Of a stretch of 64,000 bases of DNA, positions 18,901-27,316 are shown one piece after another (positions within the stretch are counted from its first letter, which is position 1; each line of letters starts with the position of its first letter). Where the stretch lies: NCBI GenBank assembly GCA_039799165.1, contig JBDLTH010000077.1:16499-80498 (forward strand), written 5' to 3'. The notes below the pieces were generated by a model. That model had not been told where the DNA came from and ran no database searches. It saw only the letters and a list, made by a program, of their open reading frames with translations. This stretch comes from Dysgonomonas_A sp039799165 (GTDB lineage: Bacteria > Bacteroidota > Bacteroidia > Bacteroidales > Dysgonomonadaceae). The translations under genes were made by a program, and so were the position numbers.

Positions 18901-19647
18901 ATCCGAAGCTCCAAACGAACAGTTTAAGCCCACCGATAGAAAATCGATATGGCTAACGGAAGCTAAAAATCCACCAATAGTTTGCCCCGATAAGGTCCGC
19001 CCACCCTTATCGGTGAGCGTTACCGAAATCAAAATTGGTATATGTATATTACGCTCTTTACGTACCTCTTCTGCAGCAAATAACGCAGCCTTGGCGTTGA
19101 GTGTATCGAATATAGTTTCTATCAATAATAGGTCTACACCACCATCAATCAAGCCTTCGATCTGTTCTTTATAACAGCTTCTCATATCATCGAAGGTAAC
19201 GGCTCTGTACATAGGGTCTTCGACCTTAGGACTCATTGACGTAGTCTTGTTTGTGGGGCCTATTGCTCCAGCTACAAAGCGAGGTTTAGAAGGATTTTTT
19301 GTAGTGTATTCTATTGCTGCTTTCTTAGCAAGTGTAGCAGCAGCTTTGTTAATTTCTTTGGTTAGCGAAGACATATTGTAGTCATCTAACGAAATGCAAT
19401 TGGCATTGAAGGTGTTCGTCTCTATTATGTCAGCACCAGCCTCTAAATATCTTTTATGTATGGCTTCGATTATGTCAGGACGAGTCAAGCTCAAGAGGTC
19501 ATTGTTACCTTTTTGCAAGATTGTTACCTCTTTAAATCTATCGCCTCTAAAATCCTCTTCTGTTAGCCTATAACCTTGTATTAAAGAACCCATTGCCCCG
19601 TCAAGGATTAGGATTCGGTGTTTTAGAATATTGTATATATTGTTCAT
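15958..19647 (-). CDS. metH: Cobalamin-dependent methionine synthase
   Basis: Transfers methyl from methyl-tetrahydrofolate to homocysteine through B12 (1229 aa, normal length). Domains in order: homocysteine-binding barrel (1 to about 325) with zinc ligands Cys243, Cys306 and Cys307 (LNCSFGAS, GGCCGTT); folate-binding barrel (about 350-610; NIGERCNVAGS); helical cap (about 650-735); B12-binding domain with GDVHDIGKN, where His755 is the cobalt ligand; reactivation domain (about 900-1229), which binds S-adenosylmethionine (RPAVGYPSIPDQ). Its ATG overlaps the smpB stop by one base (TAATG on the coding strand), so translation is coupled. I found no cobalamin riboswitch before it, consistent with expression inside the longer operon. 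Confidence 0.98.
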   Translation of the reverse strand: MNNIYNILKHRILILDGAMGSLIQGYRLTEEDFRGDRFKEVTILQKGNNDLLSLTRPDIIEAIHKRYLEAGADIIETNTFNANCISLDDYNMSSLTKEINKAAATLAKKAAIEYTTKNPSKPRFVAGAIGPTNKTTSMSPKVEDPMYRAVTFDDMRSCYKEQIEGLIDGGVDLLLIETIFDTLNAKAALFAAEEVRKERNIHIPILISVTLTDKGGRTLSGQTIGGFLASVSHIDFLSVGLNCSFGASDMKPFLKELGKLAPSYISAYPNAGLPNQFGEYDETPEIMAKQIKEYIDEGLVNIIGGCCGTTPEHIAAYVKLVADATPHTPAPEPQYMWLSGLELLEAKPEINFINIGERCNVAGSRKFLRLIKEENYEEALTIAHKQVEDGAQILDVNMDEGLLDGVKEMTTFLNMVASDPDISRIPVMIDSSKWEVLEAGLKCVQGKAVVNSISLKEGEAQFLSQARLVNRYGAAVIVMAFDEVGQADRFERRIEICERAYKLLVNDGFDPKNIIFDPNILAIATGIEEHRGYAVDFLNTIDWIKANLPHAKISGGISNLSFSFRGNEYIREVMHSIFLYYAIQKGMDMGIVNPGQSVIYEDIPTDLRNLVEDVIFNRREEATDELIDYAERVKNEASNETEQKVEEWRTYTLEKRLEHCLIKGISDYLEEDLNEALKVYPKAVDIIDKPLMAGMNRVGELFGSGKMFLPQVVKTARTMKRAVAILQPTLEAEKDKGSSNSAGKLLIATVKGDVHDIGKNIVAIILACNNYEVIDLGVMVPPEIIIQKVKEIQPDILCLSGLITPSLEEMSIVALEMEKAGFSIPLMIGGATTSKLHTAIKIDPKYNNGSVVYVKDASQAPSAVAKLINPKSKVEYVQQIRAEYQDLRDSMSERKVELLAIDKAIANAIKIDWTNYTPTKPNKLGRHVISHIPIEEIVPFIDWKFFFHSWNLSARYHTIQHVDNCPSCNATWLNTFPEDDREKAEEGMKLYRDARSMLDQLIYDKAEYIKAVYGIFEAYTEDESIYINNIRFPMLRQQKKNDKNEYLSLCDFVLPRNTGKTDYVAGFTATAGVRSNELMSKYEHQGDEYNVLLLKSVLDRLAEATTEYLHAKVRTDFWGFAPNEDLSINQMFSLKYQGIRPAVGYPSIPDQSINFLLNHDLLQSKEIGVELTENGVMLPNASVSGLIFAHPQSKYFNIGQISEEQAALYIARRGEKAELTRKFLGANMM

Positions 19648-20102
19648 TATTGTTTCATTACTCTGTCCATCATTCGTTTATCGTCTTTCTCTTTCAGCGA
19701 TTGACGTTTGTCATATTGTTTCTTACCTCTAGCTACAGCTATATTTAACTTGGCTAATCCTCTGTCGTTGATAAATAGGCGAGTGGGTACGATCGTATAC
19801 CCCGTTTCTTTTACCATACGCAGTATCTTCTTTAGCTCCTTCTTCGATAGCAGAAGCTTGCGATCACGACGTGCATTGTGATTATTGTATGAGCCATAGA
19901 AGTATTCGGATATATTCATACTCCTCACCCATAGTTCGTTTTTCTCAAAGATGCAAAAGGTATCAACGAGGCTTGCTTTGCCCAGCCGTATCGACTTTAT
20001 TTCTGTACCAGTCAATACCAGCCCAGCGGTATAGGTGTCGAGTAGCTCATAATCAAATGTGGCCCTCTTGTTTTTTATATTGATATTGGGTTGTTGCTTC
20101 AT
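19647..20102 (-). CDS. smpB: SsrA-binding protein SmpB
   Basis: RNA-binding beta-barrel protein (151 aa) that carries tmRNA to stalled ribosomes for trans-translation. The N-terminal FDYELLDTYTAGLVLTGTEIKSIRLGKASL block (residues about 15-45) is the hallmark of the family. The central NDRGLAKLNIAVARGKKQYDKRQSLKEKD region (residues about 108-138) leads into the basic C-terminal tail that enters the decoding centre. It follows a hypothetical acidic gene by 14 bases and overlaps metH, so it belongs to the minus-strand operon. tmRNA itself is not in this window. Confidence 0.97.
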   Translation of the reverse strand: MKQQPNINIKNKRATFDYELLDTYTAGLVLTGTEIKSIRLGKASLVDTFCIFEKNELWVRSMNISEYFYGSYNNHNARRDRKLLLSKKELKKILRMVKETGYTIVPTRLFINDRGLAKLNIAVARGKKQYDKRQSLKEKDDKRMMDRVMKQ

Positions 20103-20116
20103 ACGTAAAAAGAGTC

Positions 20117-20557
20117 TTATTCTTCTTTCAATAGTTTATCTAAAAAATCGTCAAATTCTTTATCGATACGATCAAGAAAGTCGTCATCTAATTTTATAAT
20201 AGATTCATCTTCAATAACCAATAACTCCTGCTCAACTACAAAATCTTCGTTGGATATATTGATCGAAAAAGGCTTGTACACATCTAAAACATCAAAACGA
20301 TTATCGTTATTAAATACAGAAACCACATCTTTCAGTTGTTGGTAGATTGTTTTCTTATCAATAGAATTATTCCAAGCATCGATGATACGTTGTGTTAAAA
20401 GATTTTCCTCGTCATCGTATATCGATAACTCGGCACTATTTGTGTCTACAACAAAAAATATATCTGTCAACGAACTGCCTTTATAGGCATCTTTTAGAAT
20501 TTCAATTGCTTCAGAAATTGCTTTTGATATTTCTGTGTGTACTCTGTCTGTTGTCAT
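20117..20557 (-). CDS. Acidic cytosolic protein of unknown function
   Basis: This 146 aa protein is strongly acidic, ending in DDDFLDRIDKEFDDFLDKLLKEE. It has no signal peptide or membrane segment. The first half reads as alternating strands and helices (LTDIFFVVDTNSAELSIYDDEENLL). I do not recognise a domain. It lies 36 bases after the S41 protease gene and 14 before smpB, so it is part of the same transcript. A role in trans-translation cannot be inferred from position alone. Confidence 0.8.
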   Translation of the reverse strand: MTTDRVHTEISKAISEAIEILKDAYKGSSLTDIFFVVDTNSAELSIYDDEENLLTQRIIDAWNNSIDKKTIYQQLKDVVSVFNNDNRFDVLDVYKPFSINISNEDFVVEQELLVIEDESIIKLDDDFLDRIDKEFDDFLDKLLKEE

Positions 20558-20593
20558 AATCGGGTGTAATTAATGTTTTAGTAGCTCCTTGGC

Positions 20594-22195
20594 TCAATCC
20601 TTTTTTCTTAAGAGTTTCTGGTACACTTTGTCGTCATTGATAATTTCGAAGCCTTTTTTGAATATTTCGCTATCTTCATTCAAAATTTTAAAAAAGGCTT
20701 CAGTATTATATAAATCTCTTGCAATGTATGCTTTAATACGTTTTTGGAAAAACTCCTTTGACTTAAGATATTGTTCCTCATTATACTCTATCTTATCTTC
20801 AGTAGCCATTTCTACCATCTTAGACAATATGTCATCTGATACCGTATAGTTTATTATAAACTTCTCAGCATTCGGATATCCTTTTATTAGCTTAGTTCTT
20901 TGATTATCTACTACATTCAATGCCAACCTGTATAGTATGCCCATCGCATTAAGTTTGCCACTGTAGTCCGTGTATGCAGTTGTATCCATAGGAACAAAGT
21001 AGTCAGGCATTATCCCACCACCACCATATACGATACGAGAATTGATCAAGGTTTTATACTTTAACGAGTCTGGAAAATGAATACTGTCAGCATTCATCAT
21101 TTCGCCCTTGTTGTATCTGTCAATCAGGTCTTTATTGTATGCGTCTTGATCCCCATTCTTGTATGGCTTTTGGATCGATCTCCCCGTGGGGGTATAATAG
21201 CGTGCTACCGTTAGCCGAACCATCGAACCATCGGGTAGGGGAAACTGGCGTTGCACCAAGCCCTTGCCAAATGTTCTGCGACCTACGATAACACCTCTGT
21301 CCCAATCTTGTACAGCTCCCGATACAATTTCACTGGCTGAGGCAGAGCCCTCATCTACCAAAATAACGAGCTTTCCGTTCTGAAACATTCCGTTAAGGGT
21401 CGATTTGTCTTCGGTGCGAGGTTGTTGTGCACCTTCCATATAAACCAACAACTTATCTTTATCTAAAAATTCGTCAGCAAGCTCAGTAGCAGCATTTAAG
21501 TATCCACCACCGTTTGATTCTAAATCTAAAATTAGATTTTGTAAACCTTGGGTCTGCAGCTTAGCGAGTGCTTCCTTAAACTCATCCATCGTAGTAGCAC
21601 CAAATCTACTCAGTCGTATATAACCTGTTGTCTTATCAACCATATAAGAGGCATCAAGACTGTAGATTGGAATTTTTGCACGTGTAATCAAAAAACTGAT
21701 TGGTTTAGGAGTATTTCGTCGCACAACCCCTATTTTAACCTTTGTGCCTTTAGTCCCTCTCAGTTTCTTCATAATATCTCGTGTACTCATCTTCAGACCC
21801 GCAATAGTGCTGTCATTTACAGATACAATACGATCTCCAGGTAGTATACCTACCCTTTGCGAAGGACCGTCTACAATGGTTTCGATAACATAAAGCGTGT
21901 CTGATAACATGTTGAAAGATATGCCAATTCCATCGAAGTTACCTTCGAGAGGTTCGTTCATCTCGGCTACCGTTTCGGCACTCAAATACGAGGAGTGTGG
22001 GTCAAGTTCTTTTAACATTGAGACGATTGCACTTTCTGCCACTTTCTCGTCATTCACTGGGTCTACGTACATTTTCTCAATCAATGTAATCGTAGTCGCT
22101 AATTTACGAGCACCTTTACTCATCTGAAATTGACCAAAAATAGTACCTGAAAATAGCAGTAAACTGACTAAAATGAGTATGTTTGATTTCTTCAT
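20594..22195 (-). CDS. C-terminal processing protease, S41 family
   Basis: Secreted serine peptidase of 533 aa. The chosen start at 22195 opens a signal peptide (MKKSNILILVSLLLFSGTIFGQ); an in-frame extension to 22219 adds eight residues of no evident value. A PDZ domain occupies about 85-170 (GNFDGIGISF, then GDRIVSVND). The protease core follows with LDLESNGGGYLNAA, the GSASASEIVSG motif holding the nucleophilic serine, and the TFGKG lysine of the Ser/Lys dyad. Such enzymes trim periplasmic or outer-membrane proteins at their C termini. It lies 87 bases downstream of coaD on the same strand. Confidence 0.93.
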   Translation of the reverse strand: MKKSNILILVSLLLFSGTIFGQFQMSKGARKLATTITLIEKMYVDPVNDEKVAESAIVSMLKELDPHSSYLSAETVAEMNEPLEGNFDGIGISFNMLSDTLYVIETIVDGPSQRVGILPGDRIVSVNDSTIAGLKMSTRDIMKKLRGTKGTKVKIGVVRRNTPKPISFLITRAKIPIYSLDASYMVDKTTGYIRLSRFGATTMDEFKEALAKLQTQGLQNLILDLESNGGGYLNAATELADEFLDKDKLLVYMEGAQQPRTEDKSTLNGMFQNGKLVILVDEGSASASEIVSGAVQDWDRGVIVGRRTFGKGLVQRQFPLPDGSMVRLTVARYYTPTGRSIQKPYKNGDQDAYNKDLIDRYNKGEMMNADSIHFPDSLKYKTLINSRIVYGGGGIMPDYFVPMDTTAYTDYSGKLNAMGILYRLALNVVDNQRTKLIKGYPNAEKFIINYTVSDDILSKMVEMATEDKIEYNEEQYLKSKEFFQKRIKAYIARDLYNTEAFFKILNEDSEIFKKGFEIINDDKVYQKLLRKKD

Positions 22196-22282
22196 ATATC
22201 GGATTTTTATAGTACGCAAAAAGCCAAGCAGAGAATTTTCGTGCTTGACTCTTTTGTTACTGTATGTGCTATTTTAAATCGT

Positions 22283-22759
22283 TCAACTTTCTTTTCCTTT
22301 TGCATGCAAATTTATTTGATGAGGAACAAAATCTTTAATCTCGTGTCCATATCGTAATAGTTCTCTAACAATAGTAGAACTTATGTGCGTATATTCAGGT
22401 TCGGTAAAAAGTACAAATGTTTCGATCCCCGATATTTTTCGATTCATGTCGGCAATCGTTTTTTCATATTCAAAGTCATTGACTGATCTGATGCCTCTGA
22501 TGATAAATTCTGCACTGATTGTTTTAGCATAATCTATCGTCAAACAATCGTATGCTTTCACCGATATTCTGGGTTCGTTTTTATACAGATATTCAATCAT
22601 TTGTATCCGATCGTCAAGGGCAAAGTATGTTTTCTTGGTATCATTTATACCTATAGAGATCACAATTTCATCGACAATCGCTAGCCCCCTTCGTACGATA
22701 GATTCGTGTCCGATGGTAAAAGGATCAAATGTACCTGGAAAGATAGCCCTTTTCTTCAT
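22283..22759 (-). CDS. coaD: Phosphopantetheine adenylyltransferase
   Basis: Catalyses the fourth step of coenzyme A synthesis, joining ATP and 4'-phosphopantetheine (158 aa, normal length). The nucleotidyltransferase signature is TFDPFTIGHES (residues 10-20), the T-I-G-H form of the HxGH motif. IIRGIRSVNDFEYE near 85-98 and the ISSTIVREL stretch near 128-136 are the expected substrate and nucleotide sites. It begins one base after the recQ stop, so translation is likely coupled to recQ. Confidence 0.97.
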   Translation of the reverse strand: MKKRAIFPGTFDPFTIGHESIVRRGLAIVDEIVISIGINDTKKTYFALDDRIQMIEYLYKNEPRISVKAYDCLTIDYAKTISAEFIIRGIRSVNDFEYEKTIADMNRKISGIETFVLFTEPEYTHISSTIVRELLRYGHEIKDFVPHQINLHAKGKES

Positions 22760-22760
22760 C

Positions 22761-24947
22761 TTAATTTGCCATATCAGATATAAACTTGATTCTTACAAGT
22801 CTGATTTCATCTTCTGTATACATTCCCAGTTCTTTGATTGCATCTTCCAGATCGTCCGATTCAGCTTCTTGGAAATAGTCGAAAATGTCAGACATATGAT
22901 CTTCATCTATTACTTCGTTTAAGAAATAATCGATGTTTATTTTTGTTCCAGAAAATACAATAGCCTCTATTTCCGTTAGAAGTTCGGTAAAATCCATCCC
23001 TTTCGATTCTGCAATATCATCCAAAGCTACCTTTCGGTCTATGCTCTGAACAATCGCTACCTTTAGTTTCGATTTGTTGGCTACTGTTTTTACACGAAGG
23101 TCTTCGGGACGCTCTATTTCGTTCTCCTCTACGTGTTTCTTTATTATTTCTACAAATTCGGCACCATATCTTTTGGCTTTACCAGCACCCACACCTGGTA
23201 TATTTTGCAATTCGTCTATACTGGTTGGGTATATTGTAGCCATTGCTTCGAGCGATGGGTCTTGAAAAATTACATAAGGAGGTACATTTAGTTTTTTTGA
23301 TAATTTTTTTCGTAAATCTTTCATTATCAAAAATAAGGCAGGGTCTACAGCAGAGCTTCCTCCCCCTCCTTTTACAACTATATCATCTTCATCCTCATCA
23401 TCAAAATCGCCTTCTTGTGCAATTTTAAAAGAGACTGGTTTTTTTAGAAAATCCTTACCCTTTTTTAATACCTTTAATAAGCCGTAGTTCTCAATGTCTT
23501 TATCCAGATAACCCGATATAAGAGCTTGTTTGATAACCGCATTCCAGACTTCTTCGTCAGTATCGGATCCTGACCCAAATGCTTCTAAATCTTGATGACC
23601 ATATGTTTCTATCTCAGAGGTTTCTTTGCCTCTAAGGATATTAATAACATACTCTGTCTTAAACTTTTCCTTTAATGCTAAAATGGCTTCGATAGCCGTT
23701 AATAATAAATCTTGAGCTTCCACTTGTTTTTTTGGATTAATACAATTGTCACAATTACCACAGTTCTGTTGAATATATTTTTCGCCGAAATAATGCAATA
23801 ATACTATTCTTCTGCACATTGCCGTTTCGGCATAAGCTGCGGTTTCGAGTAGTAGTTGTTTACCTATTTCCTGTTCGGCTACAGGCTTTCCTTGCATAAA
23901 TTTTTCAAGCTTTTGCAAGTCTTTGTACGAATAGAAAGCGATACATCTTCCTTCGCCGCCATCTCGTCCCGAACGACCTGTTTCTTGGTAGTATCCTTCG
24001 AGGCTCTTTGGCATATCATAATGTATCACATACCTTACATCGGGTTTGTCTATGCCCATACCAAAGGCAATGGTTGCTACAATCACATCTACCTTCTCCA
24101 TCAAGAAGCTGTCTTGATTGTCGGCACGTGTAGTAGCATCAAGTCCTGCGTGATAGGCTAGCGCGTTTATATTGTTGGCTCTAAGTATTTCAGAAAACTC
24201 TTCGACCTTTTTACGGCTTAAGCAATATATAATTCCCGATTTACCCTCTTGAGATTTGATATATTTAATAATATCTTTATCTACCTTGTCTGTTTTAGCA
24301 CAGACTTCGTAATATAGGTTTTCACGATTGAATGACGACTTGTATGTTGTGGCATTCGTCATACCTAGGCTCTTCTGTATATCACTTTGTACCTTAGGCG
24401 TCGCAGTTGCTGTGAGTGCAATCATCGGACGCTGTCCTATCTCATTAATGATAGGTCGTATCCGTCTATATTCAGGTCTGAAATCATGTCCCCACTCAGA
24501 GATGCAATGAGCCTCGTCAATTGCAAAGAACGATATTTTTATGTTACGTAGAAACTCAATATTATCCTCTTTTGTTAGAGACTCAGGTGCTACATACAGC
24601 AACTTCGTTTTTCCTGATAATATATCAGTCTTAACTTGTTCAATAGCAGATTTATTTAATGACGAGTTTAGGAAATGAGCCACACCATCTTCTTCGCTAA
24701 AATTACGCATTGCATCAACTTGATTCTTCATCAATGCAATCAGAGGTGAAATGATAAGAGCGGTACCCTCCATAAGTACAGCAGGTAGTTGATAGCACAG
24801 TGATTTTCCTCCACCTGTTGGCATCAATACAAACGTATCTTGTTCTGCCAAAATATTCTGGATGATGGCTTCTTGGTTTCCCTTGAATTTATCAAATCCA
24901 AACTTCTTTTTCAGATTTCCTATTAACAAATCACTTTGCTTTGACAT
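22761..24947 (-). CDS. recQ: ATP-dependent DNA helicase RecQ
   Basis: Superfamily 2 3'-5' helicase for recombination and repair (728 aa). Walker A MPTGGGKS is at 42-49 and the DEAH box at 144-147. Motif VI reads YQETGRSGRDG. A zinc-binding block with four Cys follows (CRRIVLLHYF..NCGNCDNC). After a winged helix comes an HRDC domain near 530-610 (PPYVIFQDPSLEAMATIYPTS). A further 110 or so residues at the C-terminus extend beyond the classic RecQ, a feature I associate with Bacteroidetes RecQ1. The linker has a very acidic FDDEDEDD patch. It heads the coaD-S41-smpB-metH run; no promoter consensus was found in the 148 bases before it. Confidence 0.95.
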   Translation of the reverse strand: MSKQSDLLIGNLKKKFGFDKFKGNQEAIIQNILAEQDTFVLMPTGGGKSLCYQLPAVLMEGTALIISPLIALMKNQVDAMRNFSEEDGVAHFLNSSLNKSAIEQVKTDILSGKTKLLYVAPESLTKEDNIEFLRNIKISFFAIDEAHCISEWGHDFRPEYRRIRPIINEIGQRPMIALTATATPKVQSDIQKSLGMTNATTYKSSFNRENLYYEVCAKTDKVDKDIIKYIKSQEGKSGIIYCLSRKKVEEFSEILRANNINALAYHAGLDATTRADNQDSFLMEKVDVIVATIAFGMGIDKPDVRYVIHYDMPKSLEGYYQETGRSGRDGGEGRCIAFYSYKDLQKLEKFMQGKPVAEQEIGKQLLLETAAYAETAMCRRIVLLHYFGEKYIQQNCGNCDNCINPKKQVEAQDLLLTAIEAILALKEKFKTEYVINILRGKETSEIETYGHQDLEAFGSGSDTDEEVWNAVIKQALISGYLDKDIENYGLLKVLKKGKDFLKKPVSFKIAQEGDFDDEDEDDIVVKGGGGSSAVDPALFLIMKDLRKKLSKKLNVPPYVIFQDPSLEAMATIYPTSIDELQNIPGVGAGKAKRYGAEFVEIIKKHVEENEIERPEDLRVKTVANKSKLKVAIVQSIDRKVALDDIAESKGMDFTELLTEIEAIVFSGTKINIDYFLNEVIDEDHMSDIFDYFQEAESDDLEDAIKELGMYTEDEIRLVRIKFISDMAN

Positions 24948-25059
24948 ACTACTTTTAATCTTATAGATCGTAATTTCAAAAGAAATGTGCTTCTTATCAG
25001 AATTGATAAGCTTATGTTCCTTTATTCTTACGAAGATAACCCCTTAACTGAAAAATCCA

Positions 25060-25082
25060 ATCAAAAAATAATATTTTTTGAT
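25060..25082 (-). terminator. AT-rich hairpin after clpX
   Basis: An 11-base perfect inverted repeat (25060-25070 with 25072-25082), only A/T in its stem apart from one base pair, with a one-base loop. It lies 13 bases beyond the clpX stop and before recQ. It may end the clpPX transcript, but the AT-only stem makes this moderate. Confidence 0.5.
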
Positions 25083-25095
25083 GGAAAAATGTTAT

Positions 25096-26340
25096 TTACT
25101 CATGAGAGTTTTTTAATCTGTCTAACTGAGAGCTCTCAAGACGGTCTGCAGCATATGTTTTAGTTACGTGCATACTCTTCTCTCCTGATGATGGGGTTTC
25201 GAACATGGCATCAATCATAATCGTTTCTACAATAGAACGTAAGCCTCTAGCTCCTAGCTTGTATTCGATGGCTTTATCTACAATATATTCGTACACATCT
25301 TCGTCGAAAGACAATTCGATATCATCCATCCCAAACAATTTTACATATTGTTTAGTAATTGAGTTTTTAGGCTCAGTCAATATTTTTCTCAACGCATCTC
25401 TATCCAAGGCATTTAGATAGGTAAGGATTGGTAATCGACCAATGATTTCGGGGATGAGACCAAACGATTTTAGATCTTGTGGTGTGATGTATTTGAGCAT
25501 TTGTGTACGATCTATATCCGCGTTTTTTAGAGCCGAAGCATATCCAACGACACGTGTATTCAATCGTTGAGCTATTTTACGTTCGATACCATCAAATGCT
25601 CCACCACAAACAAATAGAATGTTTTTAGTGTTTACGGCAATCATTTTTTGATCGGGGTGTTTACGTCCTCCTTGCGGTGGTACATTTACGATGGAGCCTT
25701 CTAACAGTTTTAGAAGTCCTTGTTGCACACCTTCTCCGCTTACATCACGTGTGATGGATGGATTATCGCCTTTGCGTGCTATTTTATCTATCTCGTCAAT
25801 AAATACAATACCCCTTTCGGCGGCAGCAACGTCGTAATCTGCTGCTTGCAATAGGCGAGTAAGTATACTCTCTATATCTTCACCTACATATCCAGCTTCG
25901 GTAAGTACAGTTGCATCTACAATGGCAAAGGGTACTTGCAAGAGTTTAGCTATAGTGCGAGCCAGTAGAGTTTTGCCTGTTCCTGTGGGACCTACCATGA
26001 TGATGTTTGATTTTTCAATTTCAACATCGTCTTTATCTACTTCTTGCAACAAACGCTTGTAGTGATTGTATACTGATACACAGAGGTAGCGTTTAGCGTC
26101 GTCTTGCCCAATAATATATTGATCTAGAAAATCTTTGATCTGTTTTGGGTTAGGCAGCGATTTACGGTCTAATGTAGTTATCGCATTTTTAGACGTATTT
26201 AGTGATTCTTTGATGATAACATGTGCTTGTTCGGCACATTTATTACATATATGAGCCGAAATGCCAGAGATCAGTAATTCAACTTCGTTGCCTGGTCGTC
26301 CGCAAAAACTGCACGTATCCTCAGTGTTTTTTTTTGCCAT
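25096..26340 (-). CDS. clpX: ClpX, ATP-dependent unfoldase subunit
   Basis: AAA+ hexamer that unfolds proteins and feeds them to ClpP (414 aa, normal length). The N-terminal zinc-binding domain has Cys10, Cys13, Cys32 and Cys35. Walker A GPTGTGKT is at 117-124, the pore loop GYVG at 150-153 and Walker B VFIDEID at 179-185. The RKH loop is present as GGRKHPDQK. It lies 98 bases downstream of clpP with an inverted repeat in the gap, in the tig-clpP-clpX order. SmpB, which delivers tagged substrates to ClpXP, is encoded nearby on the same strand. Confidence 0.98.
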   Translation of the reverse strand: MAKKNTEDTCSFCGRPGNEVELLISGISAHICNKCAEQAHVIIKESLNTSKNAITTLDRKSLPNPKQIKDFLDQYIIGQDDAKRYLCVSVYNHYKRLLQEVDKDDVEIEKSNIIMVGPTGTGKTLLARTIAKLLQVPFAIVDATVLTEAGYVGEDIESILTRLLQAADYDVAAAERGIVFIDEIDKIARKGDNPSITRDVSGEGVQQGLLKLLEGSIVNVPPQGGRKHPDQKMIAVNTKNILFVCGGAFDGIERKIAQRLNTRVVGYASALKNADIDRTQMLKYITPQDLKSFGLIPEIIGRLPILTYLNALDRDALRKILTEPKNSITKQYVKLFGMDDIELSFDEDVYEYIVDKAIEYKLGARGLRSIVETIMIDAMFETPSSGEKSMHVTKTYAADRLESSQLDRLKNSHE

Positions 26341-26371
26341 ATTCTTCTTAAATTCTATGTTCTACTAAATC

Positions 26372-26413
26372 AATGATTGACCATTGGCTTGTATGTTCCA
26401 AAGGTCAATCATT
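26372..26413 (-). other. Inverted repeat between clpP and clpX
   Basis: An 11-base perfect stem (26372-26382 with 26403-26413) and a further inner TTGG/CCAA pairing enclose a 20-base loop. No T-run follows on the minus strand, so it looks less like a terminator than a stability, processing or partial attenuation element that could set different levels of ClpP and ClpX. Confidence 0.55.
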
Positions 26414-26438
26414 TACTTAATTGTGTCTGCTTTAGAGA

Positions 26439-27104
26439 TCACTTGTTTTTTGTCAATATATCATCAATCATGCCATATGCTTTAGCCTCAGGCGATGTCA
26501 TCCAATAATCACGATCCGAGTCTTGAGCTACCTTATCAAATGGTTGTCCTGAATGATCAGATATGATTTGATATAACTCTTGTTTTACCTTTGCTATTTC
26601 TCTAGCAGTAATTTCGATATCCGAAGCCTGTCCCTGAGCACCACCTAGGGGTTGATGGATCATCACTCTTGAGTGCTTCAAAGCAAAACGTTTGTTTTTT
26701 TCGCCCGCAACCAATAGTACAGCGGCCATAGATGCAGCTATTCCTGTGCAAATAGTCGACACATCGCTCGATATAAATTGCATCGTATCGTATATACCAT
26801 ATCCAGCATATACAGACCCTCCAGGTGAGTTGATATAGATAGATATATCTTTTCCTGAGTCTGCTGAATCTAAATACAAAAGCTGAGCTTGTATTACATT
26901 TGCAGTATAGTCGTCAATACCTGTTCCCAAGAATATAATTCGATCCATCATTAAGCGAGAAAACACATCCATCTGTGCAACATTTAACTGTCGTTCTTCG
27001 ATAATGGTAGGGGATATATAGCTACTTGTAATATCAATATATTTATCTAATGCCAAACCATTCAGACCGATGTGTTTGGTTGCATATTTTTTGAAATCAT
27101 TCAT
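26439..27104 (-). CDS. clpP: ClpP, proteolytic subunit of ClpXP
   Basis: Tetradecameric serine protease (221 aa). Ser125 (GIAASMAAVL), His150 (MIHQPLGGAQGQASDIEI) and Asp199 (SDRDYWM) form the triad. The N-terminal strand and IYINSPGG oxyanion region near 89-96 are normal. The N-terminus (about 38 residues) is longer than the mature form and may be autoprocessed. It is transcribed from a promoter at 27217-27249 lying inside a long inverted repeat behind tig, and is followed by clpX. Confidence 0.98.
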   Translation of the reverse strand: MNDFKKYATKHIGLNGLALDKYIDITSSYISPTIIEERQLNVAQMDVFSRLMMDRIIFLGTGIDDYTANVIQAQLLYLDSADSGKDISIYINSPGGSVYAGYGIYDTMQFISSDVSTICTGIAASMAAVLLVAGEKNKRFALKHSRVMIHQPLGGAQGQASDIEITAREIAKVKQELYQIISDHSGQPFDKVAQDSDRDYWMTSPEAKAYGMIDDILTKNK

Positions 27105-27183
27105 GTTGTATTGTTTCTTTAAGTTTTATTACACTGTGCGTTATACAAATACAATGTATTTAAGAGAGATGGGTATAAACCCA

Positions 27184-27292
27184 AAAGAGACCTTTGCCAT
27201 ATTTGTTTAACGTAAACAAAGTTATAAATTATTATTTGAAACATACAAATAATAATTTTGTTTAGTCAAACGGTTAAAACAAAGGTCTCTTT
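27184..27292 (-). other. Long inverted-repeat element between tig and clpP
   Basis: Outer 13-base arms (27184-27196 and 27280-27292) are perfect complements. Within them are weaker pairings (about 27206-27212 with 27271-27278, and 27213-27220 with 27257-27264). The tip is a 13-base perfect hairpin (27226-27238 with 27246-27258) with a 7-base loop. In a tig transcript the element could fold into one extended stem ending near a short T run. A clpP promoter overlaps the tip. It probably serves as the tig terminator and a clpP control region. Confidence 0.7.
27217..27249 (-). promoter_or_regulatory. Consensus promoter for clpP(X)
   Basis: On the minus strand TTTG (27249-27246), a 21-base spacer and TAACTTTG (27224-27217) match the Bacteroidetes sigma-ABfr consensus. 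Transcription would start near 27210, about 105 bases before the clpP ATG. The site lies inside the extended inverted repeat. Confidence 0.65.
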
Positions 27293-27316
27293 CTCGTATT
27301 CTGTATTCAGAACTAG

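Noticed and set aside
23074..23265. CRISPR, phage, transposon or new defence system anywhere in the window
   Set aside because: No spaced short repeats, integrase other than XerD, transposase, phage structural gene or toxin-antitoxin pair was seen. XerD has normal length and context for chromosome dimer resolution. The coordinates given are only a representative antisense frame inside recQ that I checked and dismissed.
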